Shown here: one piece after another, positions 23,899 through 31,818 of the stretch | Position numbering within the stretch: position 1 is the stretch's first letter | Layout: each line of letters begins with the position of its first letter | NCBI RefSeq assembly: GCF_003012705.1 | Contig: NZ_PXYL01000033.1 | Coordinates: 1 to 32,337 of the forward strand | From: Pseudaminobacter soli (ex Li et al. 2025) | Lineage (GTDB): Bacteria > Pseudomonadota > Alphaproteobacteria > Rhizobiales > Rhizobiaceae | DNA length: 32,337 nt | Reading direction: 5' to 3' | The notes under the pieces: generated by a model | Database searches by the model: none | Told to the model about the DNA's origin: nothing | The model's input: the letters and a program-made list of their open reading frames with translations, nothing else | Made by a program: the position numbers and the translations under genes

Positions 23899-24987
23899 TC
23901 AACCGACGATCAGCTCGGTCCACTTCTCGTTGATCCAGTCGGCCTTGGTCGTATAGAGGTCGTAGCGCGGGATGATCGGTTCGATATCCGACGACACGGC
24001 CGCGAACTCTTCCGGCTTCAGGTCCAGCACGTCCTTCTTCAGCGTCGGCGCGGTGCCGACCTTGCGCGACATCAGGCCCTGGATCGAGGGCTGGCTCATA
24101 TAGTCGATAAAGACGTGAGCCTCTTCGGCCTTCTTGGAAGCGCGCGAAATGACCCAGTTGCCCGAGTCCTGAATGCCGCCTTCCTTCGGGAAGGTCGAGC
24201 GCACGGGCTGGCCGTCGGCGGCAGCGAGGCCGGTGACGTCATGGTAGTACTGGCCCATCGGGATTTCGCCCGACTTCAGCGCCTGCTCGAACTGCGCCTC
24301 GTCGCGATACCACAGGCGCACATTCGGCTTGACCTCGGCGAGCTTGTCGAACGCCTTGAGCAGGCCTTCCTCGGTGTCGAGCGCATTGGTGCCGCCCATG
24401 AAGGTCTTGGCCGTCACTTCCAGCAGGAAGGAGTTGGAAGCCAGCGCCAGAAGGCCGAGCTTGTCCTTGTTGGCCGGATCCCACAGCGCGTCCCAGGAGG
24501 TCGGGGCCTCCTTGTAGACGTTGGTGTTGGTGACCAGCGTGATGAACCAGGCCACCGCGCCGATGCCGGCGATGCGGCCATCCGGGTACTTGTTGATGAA
24601 GCGGTCGAGCAGGTCGCCGCCATGCTTGATCTTGGAGATGTCGATCGGCGTCCAAAGCTCGGTCGCCTGGCCCTTGAGGGTGGCAACCTGCGACATCATC
24701 GAAACGTCGGCCGGAGCCTGGCCGGCCCGCGCGGCCTGCTCGAGCTGCACCAGCCATGCCTCGCCTGTCGGCTCGGCGATGGACTCGACGGCAATGCCGG
24801 TGGCCTTGGTGAATTCGGGGAAGATGTGGTTGTCGAATGACTTCTTGAAATAGCCGCCATAGACGCCGACCTTCAGCGACTTCTCCTGCGCGCGCAAGAC
24901 GGCCGGCATGGCAAGCACGCCCGCGGCAGCGACGCCTGCCTTGAGCATGGTGCGACGGCTGATGCCGCCCTTCAGAATTTCGCTCAT
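23899..24987 (-). CDS. Periplasmic solute-binding protein, PotD/PotF-like, Tat-exported
   Basis: Extracellular ligand-binding component of the polyamine-type importer, 362 residues. The N-terminus has a twin-arginine signal (SRRTMLKAG at 10-18, hydrophobic core to about 30), with likely cleavage near residue 33-34. The mature start LKVGVYGGYFKKSFDNHIFPEF and the STWDALWDP-like element (TSWDALWDPANKDKLG) are typical of the SBP_bac family. The start has AGAGGAG before ATG. The ligand cannot be read directly. The neighbouring amidase and ureohydrolase argue for a guanidino compound or polyamine. Confidence 0.92.
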   Translation of the reverse strand: MSEILKGGISRRTMLKAGVAAAGVLAMPAVLRAQEKSLKVGVYGGYFKKSFDNHIFPEFTKATGIAVESIAEPTGEAWLVQLEQAARAGQAPADVSMMSQVATLKGQATELWTPIDISKIKHGGDLLDRFINKYPDGRIAGIGAVAWFITLVTNTNVYKEAPTSWDALWDPANKDKLGLLALASNSFLLEVTAKTFMGGTNALDTEEGLLKAFDKLAEVKPNVRLWYRDEAQFEQALKSGEIPMGQYYHDVTGLAAADGQPVRSTFPKEGGIQDSGNWVISRASKKAEEAHVFIDYMSQPSIQGLMSRKVGTAPTLKKDVLDLKPEEFAAVSSDIEPIIPRYDLYTTKADWINEKWTELIVG

Positions 24988-25111
24988 CTCGTTCTCCTCT
25001 TTCTCGCCGGTTTCGCCGGCATCTTCATTTTGGCTTATTTATGTCCTGTTCCGTGGGCTAGCGCCACACCGGACGCCCTGCCCCGACGCAATCGGGACAA
25101 GGCTTGCAGTC

Positions 25112-26164
25112 TCAGCGCTTCACCGCCGGGCTGAACACCATCAGGCTCAGGATCTCGAACAGCATCTGCGCGCCGGCATGAGCCGTGTTGGTGGTGCCGT
25201 CATACTGCGGCGCCACCTCGACTACGTCGCCGCCGACGAGGTTGAGGCCCTTGAGGCCGCGCAGCAGCTCCAGTGCCTCGCGCGTGCTGAAGCCGCCGAC
25301 TTCCGGCGTGCCGGTGCCGGGCGCGAAGGCCGGGTCGAGGCTGTCGATGTCGAAGGACACATAGGTCGGGCCGTCGCCCACGATCTGCCGCGCCTTCTCG
25401 ATGATTGCCGGGATACCCATCTCCGAGATTTCCTCGGCATGGATGACGGTCATGCCGGATTCGTAGGAGAACTCCCACAGATATTCGGACGAGCCGCGAA
25501 TGCCGATCTGGATCGTGCGGGACGGGTCGAGCACGCCGTCGAGCACGGCGTTGCGCATCGGGCCGCCGTGGTGGAACTTCGTCTGGTCGAACAGGCCGCC
25601 GGTGTCGCAATGGGCGTCGATGTGGATCAGGCCGACCGGGCGGTCCTTGCCGATCGCCTTGAGGATCGGGTGGGTGATCGAGTGGTCGCCGCCGACCGAC
25701 AGCGGAATGACGCCGGCGCCGACGATCTTGGCGATCGTGGCTTCGATGTCGTCATGGCTCTGCTCGAGCCGGTAGCGGGTGGCGAAGGGCACGTCGCCGA
25801 CGTCGGCCACGCGCAGATCGAAAGTGGGCGCGCAATCCAGGACGTGGTTGTAAGGCCCGATGCGCTCGATGGAGCGCAGGGCGCGCGGGCCGAAGCGCGA
25901 GCCCGGACGGTTGGTGACGCCGAGATCCATCGGCATGCCGATCAGCGCGACCTGCAGGTCCTCGAAATCCGGATTGGCGAAATCGACCGGCAGATGCGGC
26001 GCACTCAAGAGCGTCGGCATGCCGGCATAGGGGGCGCGGCGCGTGCCGCCCTTGGTGAAGATCTTGTCGGCTACTTTCCGGAAGCGCGGATCGAAGATGT
26101 CGCCGCCATGGCTCTCGCCATATTTGCTGCGCAGCGCGTCGAGCTTGCTACGGTCAAAACCCAT
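25112..26164 (-). CDS. Agmatinase-family ureohydrolase
   Basis: Binuclear-metal hydrolase (arginase/agmatinase/guanidinobutyrase/guanidine hydrolase superfamily) that splits a guanidino group to urea and an amine. It has 350 residues, with an N-terminal extension of about 60 before the core. All metal ligands are present: H161 (GGDHS), D183, H185 and D187 (HIDAHCDTG), and D272 and D274 (SFDIDSLDP). The substrate loop reads GLFDQTKFHHGGPMRNAVLDG, which differs from what I remember of E. coli SpeB, so agmatine should not be assumed. Guanidinobutyrate, guanidinopropionate or guanidine are possible. The start has AGGAGG seven bases before ATG. A structured leader precedes it, and the gene reads toward the importer operon. 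Confidence 0.92.
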   Translation of the reverse strand: MGFDRSKLDALRSKYGESHGGDIFDPRFRKVADKIFTKGGTRRAPYAGMPTLLSAPHLPVDFANPDFEDLQVALIGMPMDLGVTNRPGSRFGPRALRSIERIGPYNHVLDCAPTFDLRVADVGDVPFATRYRLEQSHDDIEATIAKIVGAGVIPLSVGGDHSITHPILKAIGKDRPVGLIHIDAHCDTGGLFDQTKFHHGGPMRNAVLDGVLDPSRTIQIGIRGSSEYLWEFSYESGMTVIHAEEISEMGIPAIIEKARQIVGDGPTYVSFDIDSLDPAFAPGTGTPEVGGFSTREALELLRGLKGLNLVGGDVVEVAPQYDGTTNTAHAGAQMLFEILSLMVFSPAVKR

Positions 26165-26180
26165 ACTGAAACCTCCTTTT

Positions 26181-26259
26181 GCGTCCTGGCCGAACGGACA
26201 AAGGAAGATCTCTCAGGCCCAAAACCCTGTTCTTCCTCCCCTCGAAAGCCGCAGGACGC
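26181..26259 (-). promoter_or_regulatory. Structured leader upstream of the ureohydrolase, candidate cis-regulatory RNA
   Basis: A nested stem-loop of 79 bases ends four bases before the ribosome binding site. Outer stem: GCGTCCTG (26181-26188) with CAGGACGC (26252-26259). Middle stem: AGGAAGA (26202-26208) with TCTTCCT (26231-26237). Inner stem: CAGG (26214-26217) with CCTG (26226-26229), loop of 8. All pairs are perfect Watson-Crick. It matches no riboswitch class I can name. Direction is assigned to the minus strand because of the adjacent ribosome binding site, but it could also fold in a plus-strand lysR transcript. Confidence 0.55.
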
Positions 26260-26303
26260 GTCTTCTAGCTCCGCACGGATTGTTGCGGTGGCCGCGTTGA
26301 AAA

Positions 26304-26313
26304 ATCAATTGAT
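26304..26313. promoter_or_regulatory. Palindrome ATCAATTGAT in the divergent promoter region
   Basis: A 10-base perfect palindrome in an AT-rich patch between the ureohydrolase and the LysR gene. It is a plausible part of the regulator's binding site or of the divergent promoters. No clear T-N11-A motif could be fixed. Confidence 0.35.
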
Positions 26314-26372
26314 ATTGTTACAGGTTCATCTGTTAGAATTTCTCACAGATAGATGCCAAACGCGGTACCGTT

Positions 26373-27332
26373 ATGAGCAAGCGATTGCCACCCCTGAACC
26401 CGCTGCGCGCCTTCGAGGCCGCAGCCCGGCTCGGCTCGCTCAGCAAGGCCGCAAGCGAGCTCAACGTCACCCATGGCGCCATCAGCCACCAGCTGCGGGC
26501 GCTGGAGGAATCGCTCAAGGTCAGGCTGTTCGAGCGCAGCGGCCGGCGACTGAAGCTGACCCCGCAGGGCGCCGAACTGCTGCCCGCGGTTTCAAGCGCC
26601 TTCGATGGCATTGCGGCGGCCACCGCGCGCATGACGCGGCCGACCAGCTCGGGCCGGCTTTCGGTCAGTTGCGTGCCCGCACTTCTGTCGCTTTGGCTGA
26701 TCCCGCGCCTGTCGAGCTTCACGGCGCGCTTTCCCGACATCAGCCTGCGGCTCACCGCCTCGAACGACCCGCAGGACATCCGCTCGCCGGACATCGACAT
26801 CTGCATCCTCTATGGGACCGGTGGCTGGACCGATTGCTGGCTCAGAAAATGGTCCGACCTCGAGCTGTTCCCAGTGGTCAGCCCGACGCTGATCAACAAC
26901 CGGCCGATCCGCGCCATCCGCGACCTTGCCGACCACGTCTTGCTGCATGGCGACGACGGGCGCGAATGGAATACCTGGCTGGCGGCCGCCGACGCGCTGG
27001 ATCTTACGCGCGGCCAGCAGCACCGGTTCAGCGACGCGCGGCTTTCGACGGAAGCTGCGCTGCATGGCCATGGCGTAGCACTCGGCGATTCCGTTACCGC
27101 GAGCGGCCTGCTGGCCAAGGGCCAGTTGGTCACGCCGTTCAACCTGTCGGTGCCGGCGGCCGACGCCTTCTATGTCGCCTGCCGCACCGAGGTGCGCTCG
27201 GCTCCGGTGGCGCAGGTGTTCATCGACTGGCTCTATGCGGAGCGCGACGAGACGGACGCGCGCGCGGAAACCGCCGTTGCCGGACAGATCAGCATCCGCA
27301 AGCGCCGCACGCAAAAGGTGCCAGTGGGATAG
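26373..27332 (+). CDS. LysR-family transcriptional regulator, GcvA-like
   Basis: DNA-binding regulator of 319 residues. The winged HTH is at about 8-66 (LNPLRAFEAAARLGSLSKAA, then HGAISHQLRALEESL, then LFERSGRRLKLTPQG), typical of the GcvA/AmpR subgroup. The co-inducer domain spans about 95-300. It is divergent from the ureohydrolase across 208 bases, the classic LysR arrangement, and probably controls the ureohydrolase and importer. In Pseudomonas a LysR regulator (GbuR) controls guanidinobutyrase, an analogous layout. The C-terminal tail is basic (SIRKRRTQKV). The gene ends 10 bases from a convergent GNAT gene. Confidence 0.92.
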   Translation: MSKRLPPLNPLRAFEAAARLGSLSKAASELNVTHGAISHQLRALEESLKVRLFERSGRRLKLTPQGAELLPAVSSAFDGIAAATARMTRPTSSGRLSVSCVPALLSLWLIPRLSSFTARFPDISLRLTASNDPQDIRSPDIDICILYGTGGWTDCWLRKWSDLELFPVVSPTLINNRPIRAIRDLADHVLLHGDDGREWNTWLAAADALDLTRGQQHRFSDARLSTEAALHGHGVALGDSVTASGLLAKGQLVTPFNLSVPAADAFYVACRTEVRSAPVAQVFIDWLYAERDETDARAETAVAGQISIRKRRTQKVPVG

Positions 27333-27342
27333 CAGCGGCGCG

Positions 27343-27804
27343 CTAGAGATCCTTCGCCATCAGGACGGACAGTTCGTCGCCGTCGGGCACGCGTTCGACC
27401 ACCTGCCAACCGAGCGAGGCGTAAAGACCCTCCGCACTCGAAGTGTATAGATGCAGCCGTTCGCAACCGACCGAGCGGGCATGCGCCTCGACCGCTTTGA
27501 CCAGCAATCTGCCCATCCCCTGCCCGCGAAACTCGGGCGCGACCACGAGCCCGGCAAGCCATGGCGAAACATCGTGCAGCGGGTCGATCTCCTCGCGCAC
27601 GAACAGGCAGGTGCCGGCCAGCCGGCCATCCTGTTCCGCGACGAGCGCGATTTCATAGCCCTGATTGCGGACGAAGCTTTCAAGCTCGCTGCGATCCTGC
27701 TCCAAAGAGCGATCACTGCCGACGAAGAAGGCATCGTGGCGGAGCTTGGCCAGCGCGGCGATTTCCGCCGCGGACGGCTCAGCCGGCCGTATCCTGACCG
27801 GCAT
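27343..27804 (-). CDS. GNAT-family N-acetyltransferase
   Basis: Acetyl-CoA-dependent N-acetyltransferase of 153 residues with unknown acceptor. The acetyl-CoA-binding motif A is VVAPEFRGQGMGRLLVKAVE, including the Q/RxxGxG/A loop. The strand LAGTCLFV lies before it and LYTSSAEGLYASLGWQVVE after it. The start overlaps the 3' end of the MFS gene by 26 bases, so the two are co-transcribed. It might modify an amine related to this locus, but nothing in the sequence proves that. Confidence 0.9.
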   Translation of the reverse strand: MPVRIRPAEPSAAEIAALAKLRHDAFFVGSDRSLEQDRSELESFVRNQGYEIALVAEQDGRLAGTCLFVREEIDPLHDVSPWLAGLVVAPEFRGQGMGRLLVKAVEAHARSVGCERLHLYTSSAEGLYASLGWQVVERVPDGDELSVLMAKDL

Positions 27805-28993
27805 AGGCCGTCTCCGTTTCTTGCAGGCGCATGCGCGCCAGCGGCAGCAGGCAGAGCCCGCCGATCGCCGCGCTCATCGCCAGGAAGGTGCCGAAGCCAG
27901 ACCAGCCATAGGTTTCAATGACATAGCCCGCCAGCGGCGGTCCGATGACAGTGCCGATGCCGCCCGCCTGGCAGACGAGCCCGATGGCGATGGAGGCCGA
28001 TTTTCCAGCCGGCACGATTGTCGGAATGCTGGCAAACAGCGCCGAAGCGACGATGCCGCCGGCAATGGCGATGGCCACCGCCGCGAGCGTCGCCAGAGCC
28101 GGGGCCGAACCGGCAAAGGCCGGCACCGCCGCCGCAAGGCTGGCGGCAAAGCCGATCCCGGCCAGCATGAGCACGAAGCGGCCGTCGCGGCCCCTCACCA
28201 GCACGCCGGTCAGCACATTGCCGATCGGCACGATGAGCGCGATCAGGCCGGCCGACAGCGCGATATTCGCATTCGGAAGCGCCACGAAGGCGGGCATGAA
28301 GGCAAAGAAGCTGACCGACAGAATGACGTAGAAGCCGAAGGCCAGCGCCACGAGCATGACCGGAAAGCTGATCTGCCCGGCGAAACCAGCCTCCAGCGGC
28401 GCAGCCTTGGGCGCGCTCGCATCCGGGTCGCCGATCATGCCGAGCAGCATCGCCCCCAGGAGCGCGAAAAAGGCGAAGGCCAGCACGGCCACCAGCAAGA
28501 AGTACTTCGGCTCAGCCACCGGCAGCATCCCGCGCGCCAGAAAGTCGGCCACCGCAAATCCGACGGGAACAAAGCCGCCCCAGATCGCCAGCGCCGGCGC
28601 CCGCCAAGCCGGCGGGGCGATGGAATTGAGCAGCGCGGGAATGACGATGACCAGCACCAGATAGCCGATGCCTTCCACCAGGCGCGCTGCGAGGATGGCC
28701 CACGGATCATGGAGAAAGGCGAGCGCCAGGCCGCCGGCCGCCATCACGACGGCCGAGGCGACGAAGGAGCGGCGCATGCCGGCACGCTCGATGGCCCAGC
28801 CGGTCGGCAGCGCCACCAGCGCCACGAAAATGCTGATCATGGAGGTGAGCCAGCCGATCAGCACCAGCGAGAAGCCGGCTTCGCTTCTGTACCAGTCGAC
28901 GAGCGGCGCAATCTTGCCAAGCTGCGTGCCCGCAAGCACGCCCGCCAGCAACAGCATGGCGATTGCGGCCAGACGTGTCCTGGTGTCGTTCAT
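27779..28993 (-). CDS. MFS transporter, CynX/NimT-like type
   Basis: A 404-residue major facilitator with 12 hydrophobic spans. The loop GWAIERAGMRR between spans 2 and 3 is the MFS motif A region. VEGIGYLVLVIVIPALLNSI is in the span 4 region, reminiscent of the CynX (cyanate/nitroimidazole) branch. The substrate is unknown. It is co-transcribed with the GNAT gene and not obviously linked to the polyamine operon. A terminator lies behind it on the other side, next to the BMP gene. Confidence 0.88.
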   Translation of the reverse strand: MNDTRTRLAAIAMLLLAGVLAGTQLGKIAPLVDWYRSEAGFSLVLIGWLTSMISIFVALVALPTGWAIERAGMRRSFVASAVVMAAGGLALAFLHDPWAILAARLVEGIGYLVLVIVIPALLNSIAPPAWRAPALAIWGGFVPVGFAVADFLARGMLPVAEPKYFLLVAVLAFAFFALLGAMLLGMIGDPDASAPKAAPLEAGFAGQISFPVMLVALAFGFYVILSVSFFAFMPAFVALPNANIALSAGLIALIVPIGNVLTGVLVRGRDGRFVLMLAGIGFAASLAAAVPAFAGSAPALATLAAVAIAIAGGIVASALFASIPTIVPAGKSASIAIGLVCQAGGIGTVIGPPLAGYVIETYGWSGFGTFLAMSAAIGGLCLLPLARMRLQETETAYAGQDTAG

Positions 28994-29090
28994 GCGCCCT
29001 CCCCTCGCGGCGAAATCGAACCGGCATTTTCATTCGGCAGGCTGGCAACCTGCCGCATTTGTCACGCGGCGGCGGTAGGTCCGCACAAAG

Positions 29091-29121
29091 AAAAACCGCC
29101 GGCGTTGGCCGGCGGTTCTTT
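29091..29121 (-). terminator. Rho-independent terminator of the BMP gene
   Basis: ACCGCCGGC (29095-29103) and GCCGGCGGT (29108-29116) form a perfect 9-bp stem with a 4-base loop. TTTTTCTTTG follows on the minus strand. It begins 21 bases after the BMP stop. The plus-strand side also has TCTTTTC. Confidence 0.92.
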
Positions 29122-29137
29122 TCTGATTTCCTACCGA

Positions 29138-30127
29138 TCAATAGGGGCAGGCGTTGTCCGACATATAGTCGTGGACTTCGATCTTGCCGGCGGCGATGTC
29201 GGCCTTGGCCTTTTCGACGGCCGCCTTCATCTCTTCGGTCACGAGGTCCTTGTTGTTCTCGTCCATGGCGTAGTCGACGCCGCCTTCCTTGAGGCCGAGA
29301 TTGTTGAAGCCGGGCGTGAACTTGTCGTCCTTGGTGTCCATGAAGGCGTTGTAGACGGCAACGTCGACGCGCTTCATCATGGAGGTCAGGATCTTGCCCG
29401 GCTGCAGGCCGTTCTGGTTGGAGTCGACGCCGATGCCGAGCTTGCCCGCGTCAGCGGCTGCCTGCAGCACGCCCACGCCGGTGCCGCCGGCAGCGGCGTA
29501 AACCACGTCAGCGCCCTGCGAGATCTGCGACTTGGCGATTTCGCCGCCCTTTGTCGGGTCGTTCCAGGCGGCCGGGGTGTCGCCGGTCATGTTGTAGAAC
29601 ACGTCGGTCGCGCCGGCAGCCTTGGCGCCGCCGACATAGCCGCAGCCGAACTTGCGGATCAGCGGGATGTCCATGCCGCCGACGAAGCCGACTTTCTTGG
29701 TCTTGGAGGCCATGGCCGCCAGCATGCCGACGATGTAGGAGCCCTCATTGTCCTTGAAGACCACCGAACGGACGTTCGGCTTGTCGACCACCATGTCGAT
29801 GATGGTGAACTTGGTGTCCGGGAAATCCGGCGCGACCTTCTCGAGCGTCGCGGCCCAGGAGAAGCCGGCCATCACGATCGGGTTGTTGCCGTCCTCGGCG
29901 AATTTGCGCAGCGCCTGCTCACGCTGGGCGTCGTTCTGGATTTCGAAATCACGATAAGCAATGCCGGTCTCGGACTTGAACTTCTCGGCGCCGTGGAAGG
30001 CAGCCTCATTGAAGGATTTGTCGAACTTGCCGCCGAGATCGTAGATGATCGCCGGCTTGACGTCCGCGGCGAGTGCCGGGAAGGCCAGTGCGGTGGCGGC
30101 CAGGAGGCCAAGAACAATGCGCTTCAT
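29138..30127 (-). CDS. BMP-family basic membrane lipoprotein-like nucleoside-binding protein
   Basis: Periplasmic binding protein of the BMP/Med family, which serves nucleoside ABC importers. It has 329 residues from ATG 30127. The signal peptide MKRIVLGLLAATALAFPALA cleaves before ADVKP; there is no lipobox Cys. The family core is visible: GGKFDKSFNEAAFHGAEKF, VGFVGGMDIPLIRKFGCGY, QGADVVYAAAGGTGVGVLQAA and GVDSNQNGL. A GTG three codons upstream is an alternative start. It stands alone with its own terminator. The matching ATPase and permeases are at 15.5-19.1 kb, so this is probably their displaced partner. Confidence 0.92.
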   Translation of the reverse strand: MKRIVLGLLAATALAFPALAADVKPAIIYDLGGKFDKSFNEAAFHGAEKFKSETGIAYRDFEIQNDAQREQALRKFAEDGNNPIVMAGFSWAATLEKVAPDFPDTKFTIIDMVVDKPNVRSVVFKDNEGSYIVGMLAAMASKTKKVGFVGGMDIPLIRKFGCGYVGGAKAAGATDVFYNMTGDTPAAWNDPTKGGEIAKSQISQGADVVYAAAGGTGVGVLQAAADAGKLGIGVDSNQNGLQPGKILTSMMKRVDVAVYNAFMDTKDDKFTPGFNNLGLKEGGVDYAMDENNKDLVTEEMKAAVEKAKADIAAGKIEVHDYMSDNACPY

Positions 30128-30265
30128 TTGATCCACACCCTGTGAGGTTTATCCGTTACGCGCCTGGCTGCCGTGCTCAGCCGACGCTTGGCAGGAGAGG
30201 CCCTCCCGCTTGCGCGCCACTGTTGCACGGCAAAAAACAAAATTCACGCGGAATCTTGACCAACT

Positions 30266-30278
30266 GGAAAGCGCTTGC
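30266..30278. promoter_or_regulatory. LacI-family-like operator upstream of the BMP gene
   Basis: GGAAAGCGCTTGC is a near-palindrome centred on CG, of the type bound by LacI/PurR-like regulators (AAGCGCTT core). It lies about 140 bases before the BMP start. No LacI-family gene is in the window. Confidence 0.35.
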
Positions 30279-30327
30279 GGCAATTCCCCAGCCTAGAGTC
30301 TTTCATGGTTACCAGCGCTGGCGGCGA

Positions 30328-30999
30328 TCAGCTTTGTGCCTGAACCGCCTGCGGAATGGGGCAGCTCACGCCCGTGCCTTTCAGCCCGCAATAGCCGTCG
30401 GGATTCTTGGCCAGATACTGCTGGTGGTCTTCCTCGGCAAAGTAGAATTCGGGCGCGGGCTTGATCTCTGTGGTGATCTTGTCGCGACCGGCGCCGCGCA
30501 GCGACTTTTCATAGGCATCGCGCGAGGCGACGGCCTCCTGGTACTGCTCATCGCCAAAAGTGTAGATCGCCGAGCGATAGGTGGTGCCCACGTCATTGCC
30601 CTGGCGCATGCCCTGGGTGGGGTCATGGCTCTCCCAGAACGTCTTCAGGAGTTCGGCATAGGAGACCACCTTGGGGTCGAACACCACCAGCACGACCTCG
30701 GCGTGGCCGGTCAATCCCGTGCAGGTTTCCTGATAGGTGGGGTTGGGCGTGATGCCGCCGGCATAGCCCGCGGCCGTCACCCACACGCCCTTCATCTGCC
30801 AGAACAGGCGCTCCGCACCCCAGAAGCAGCCCATGCCGAACATGGCCATGTCCAGGCCCTCCGGATAGGGCCCCTTCAGCGGGTGCTTCGACACATAGTG
30901 GTTGGTCGCGGTCGGAATGGGCTGGTCGCGGCCGCGCAGCGCCTCGGCTTCGGACGGCAGCTTCAGCTTCTTGTTCAGGATATCGCTCAGGAAAAACAT
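30328..30999 (-). CDS. msrA: Peptide methionine sulfoxide reductase A
   Basis: Reduces methionine-S-sulfoxide in proteins, repairing oxidative damage. It has 223 residues, the longer E. coli-like form with an N-terminal extension of about 50. The catalytic motif GCFWGAER has Cys58. The substrate-pocket motif GYAGG and HAEVV (in [12 protein letters not shown]) are present. The C-terminal resolving cysteines are C204 and C213 ([14 protein letters not shown]). It stands alone. Thioredoxin would regenerate it in the cytoplasm. Confidence 0.97.
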   Translation of the reverse strand: MFFLSDILNKKLKLPSEAEALRGRDQPIPTATNHYVSKHPLKGPYPEGLDMAMFGMGCFWGAERLFWQMKGVWVTAAGYAGGITPNPTYQETCTGLTGHAEVVLVVFDPKVVSYAELLKTFWESHDPTQGMRQGNDVGTTYRSAIYTFGDEQYQEAVASRDAYEKSLRGAGRDKITTEIKPAPEFYFAEEDHQQYLAKNPDGYCGLKGTGVSCPIPQAVQAQS

Positions 31000-31070
31000 G
31001 GCTTTCTTCCTTTCTTGGCGCGCCTGTCGTCACGCCCGGTTCGTCGTTGCGCTATCGCCAGTGCACCCCA

Positions 31071-31394
31071 TTATTGCCCGGCTGCCGCCCGCTGGCTGCG
31101 CCGGCGTGGCTTGTGGCCGATCGCGTAAAGCAGGAAGGCCAGCACGGCAAAGACCGCAAAGCCCGGCTGATTGAGGATGGTGACCACGACCGGGTCCCAC
31201 ATCATGGGGCTGGCCTTCGTCTGGATGAAGTGTTCGAAGCGCTCCAGCGTATGGGGCGAGACGGAGGCCCAACTGGTGGAGAGCGGGGTCAGGACCGGAT
31301 GCGAGGCTGCGACCGTGCGCGTGGCATCCACCACCGCCATGATGACGGCGACGGCCAGCGCGATCGTTGCGGCAAGCCTGAACAGGAAGCGCAA
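31071..31394 (-). CDS. Small membrane protein, about 107 aa, function unknown
   Basis: Two hydrophobic helices are visible, MRFLFRLAATIALAVAVIMA at the start and PGFAVFAVLAFLLYAIG near residues 77-93, with a hydrophilic, mostly periplasmic segment between and a basic tail (HKPRRRSQR). I recall similar uncharacterised proteins in Mesorhizobium. No ATG is available. I choose TTG 31394 because GAGG lies eight bases before it, rather than the TTG at 31400 that is too close to it. It reads toward msrA with 71 bases between. Confidence 0.7.
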   Translation of the reverse strand: MRFLFRLAATIALAVAVIMAVVDATRTVAASHPVLTPLSTSWASVSPHTLERFEHFIQTKASPMMWDPVVVTILNQPGFAVFAVLAFLLYAIGHKPRRRSQRAAAGQ

Positions 31395-31616
31395 GTTCAA
31401 ATCCTCTGGGCTCGGGTTCGCCCAAAGAGATATGGCGCGTTGCGACGCAGCGCAATCGTCCTATATAAATTTCGGCCGATCCGCCCCGAACGAGCAGGCT
31501 TGAGCGCGCAAATGTTGCGCCAGCCAAAAACATGTGTCCGGAAGGCTTGGCATTCGTCGCAGGATCGACTAGATGAGCGCCGGCGTACTGCTTCGTTCGA
31601 CGATGCATGCGCCCGC

Positions 31617-31706
31617 GGAGAGGTGGCCGAGTGGTTGAAGGCGCACGCCTGGAAAGTGTGTATACGGGGAACCGTATCGCGGGTTCGAATCCCGCTCTCT
31701 CCGCCA
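31617..31706 (+). tRNA. tRNA-Ser (anticodon GGA)
   Basis: Acceptor stem GGAGAGG pairs with TCTCTCC, then discriminator G and encoded CCA (31704-31706). Anticodon stem CACGC/GTGTG (31644-31648 with 31656-31660) encloses loop CTGGAAA, giving anticodon GGA at 31651-31653, which reads UCC and UCU. A long variable arm (TACGG/CCGTA, loop GGAA) and T-arm GCGGG-TTCGAAT-CCCGC confirm a class II serine tRNA. A T-rich stretch follows at 31726-31743. An island-like gene lies directly downstream. Confidence 0.97.
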
Positions 31707-31818
31707 GAAACACCCGCTACCGAGTTGTTTTTATTCTCCTTTTAGGCTTTTCAGCTGTTCTTTCCCACAACCTTCCCCACAATGCTTTTGTGGTGCAATT
31801 GGTTTGAGAGCCGCCAGA

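Noticed and set aside
25006-25020. Hairpin GCCGG-TTTCG-CCGGC before the binding-protein gene
   Set aside because: Only five base pairs, close to the ribosome binding site but too weak to claim as a regulatory element.
26189-26236. Plus-strand sequence GGCCGAAC..CTCTCAGGCC..AAAACCCTG that resembles the core of a glycine riboswitch
   Set aside because: The required upstream GGAGAG strand is missing, the spacing is wrong, and the region folds better as the nested stem-loop described for the ureohydrolase leader.
24908-27346. A very long plus-strand open frame (over 800 codons)
   Set aside because: It is antisense to the binding protein and ureohydrolase, Arg/His/Asp-rich without motifs, and caused by GC-rich codon bias.
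27665-30145. A very long plus-strand open frame opposite the MFS and BMP genes
   Set aside because: The translation is low-complexity and rich in Arg, Gln and His; both minus-strand genes beneath it have clear family motifs.
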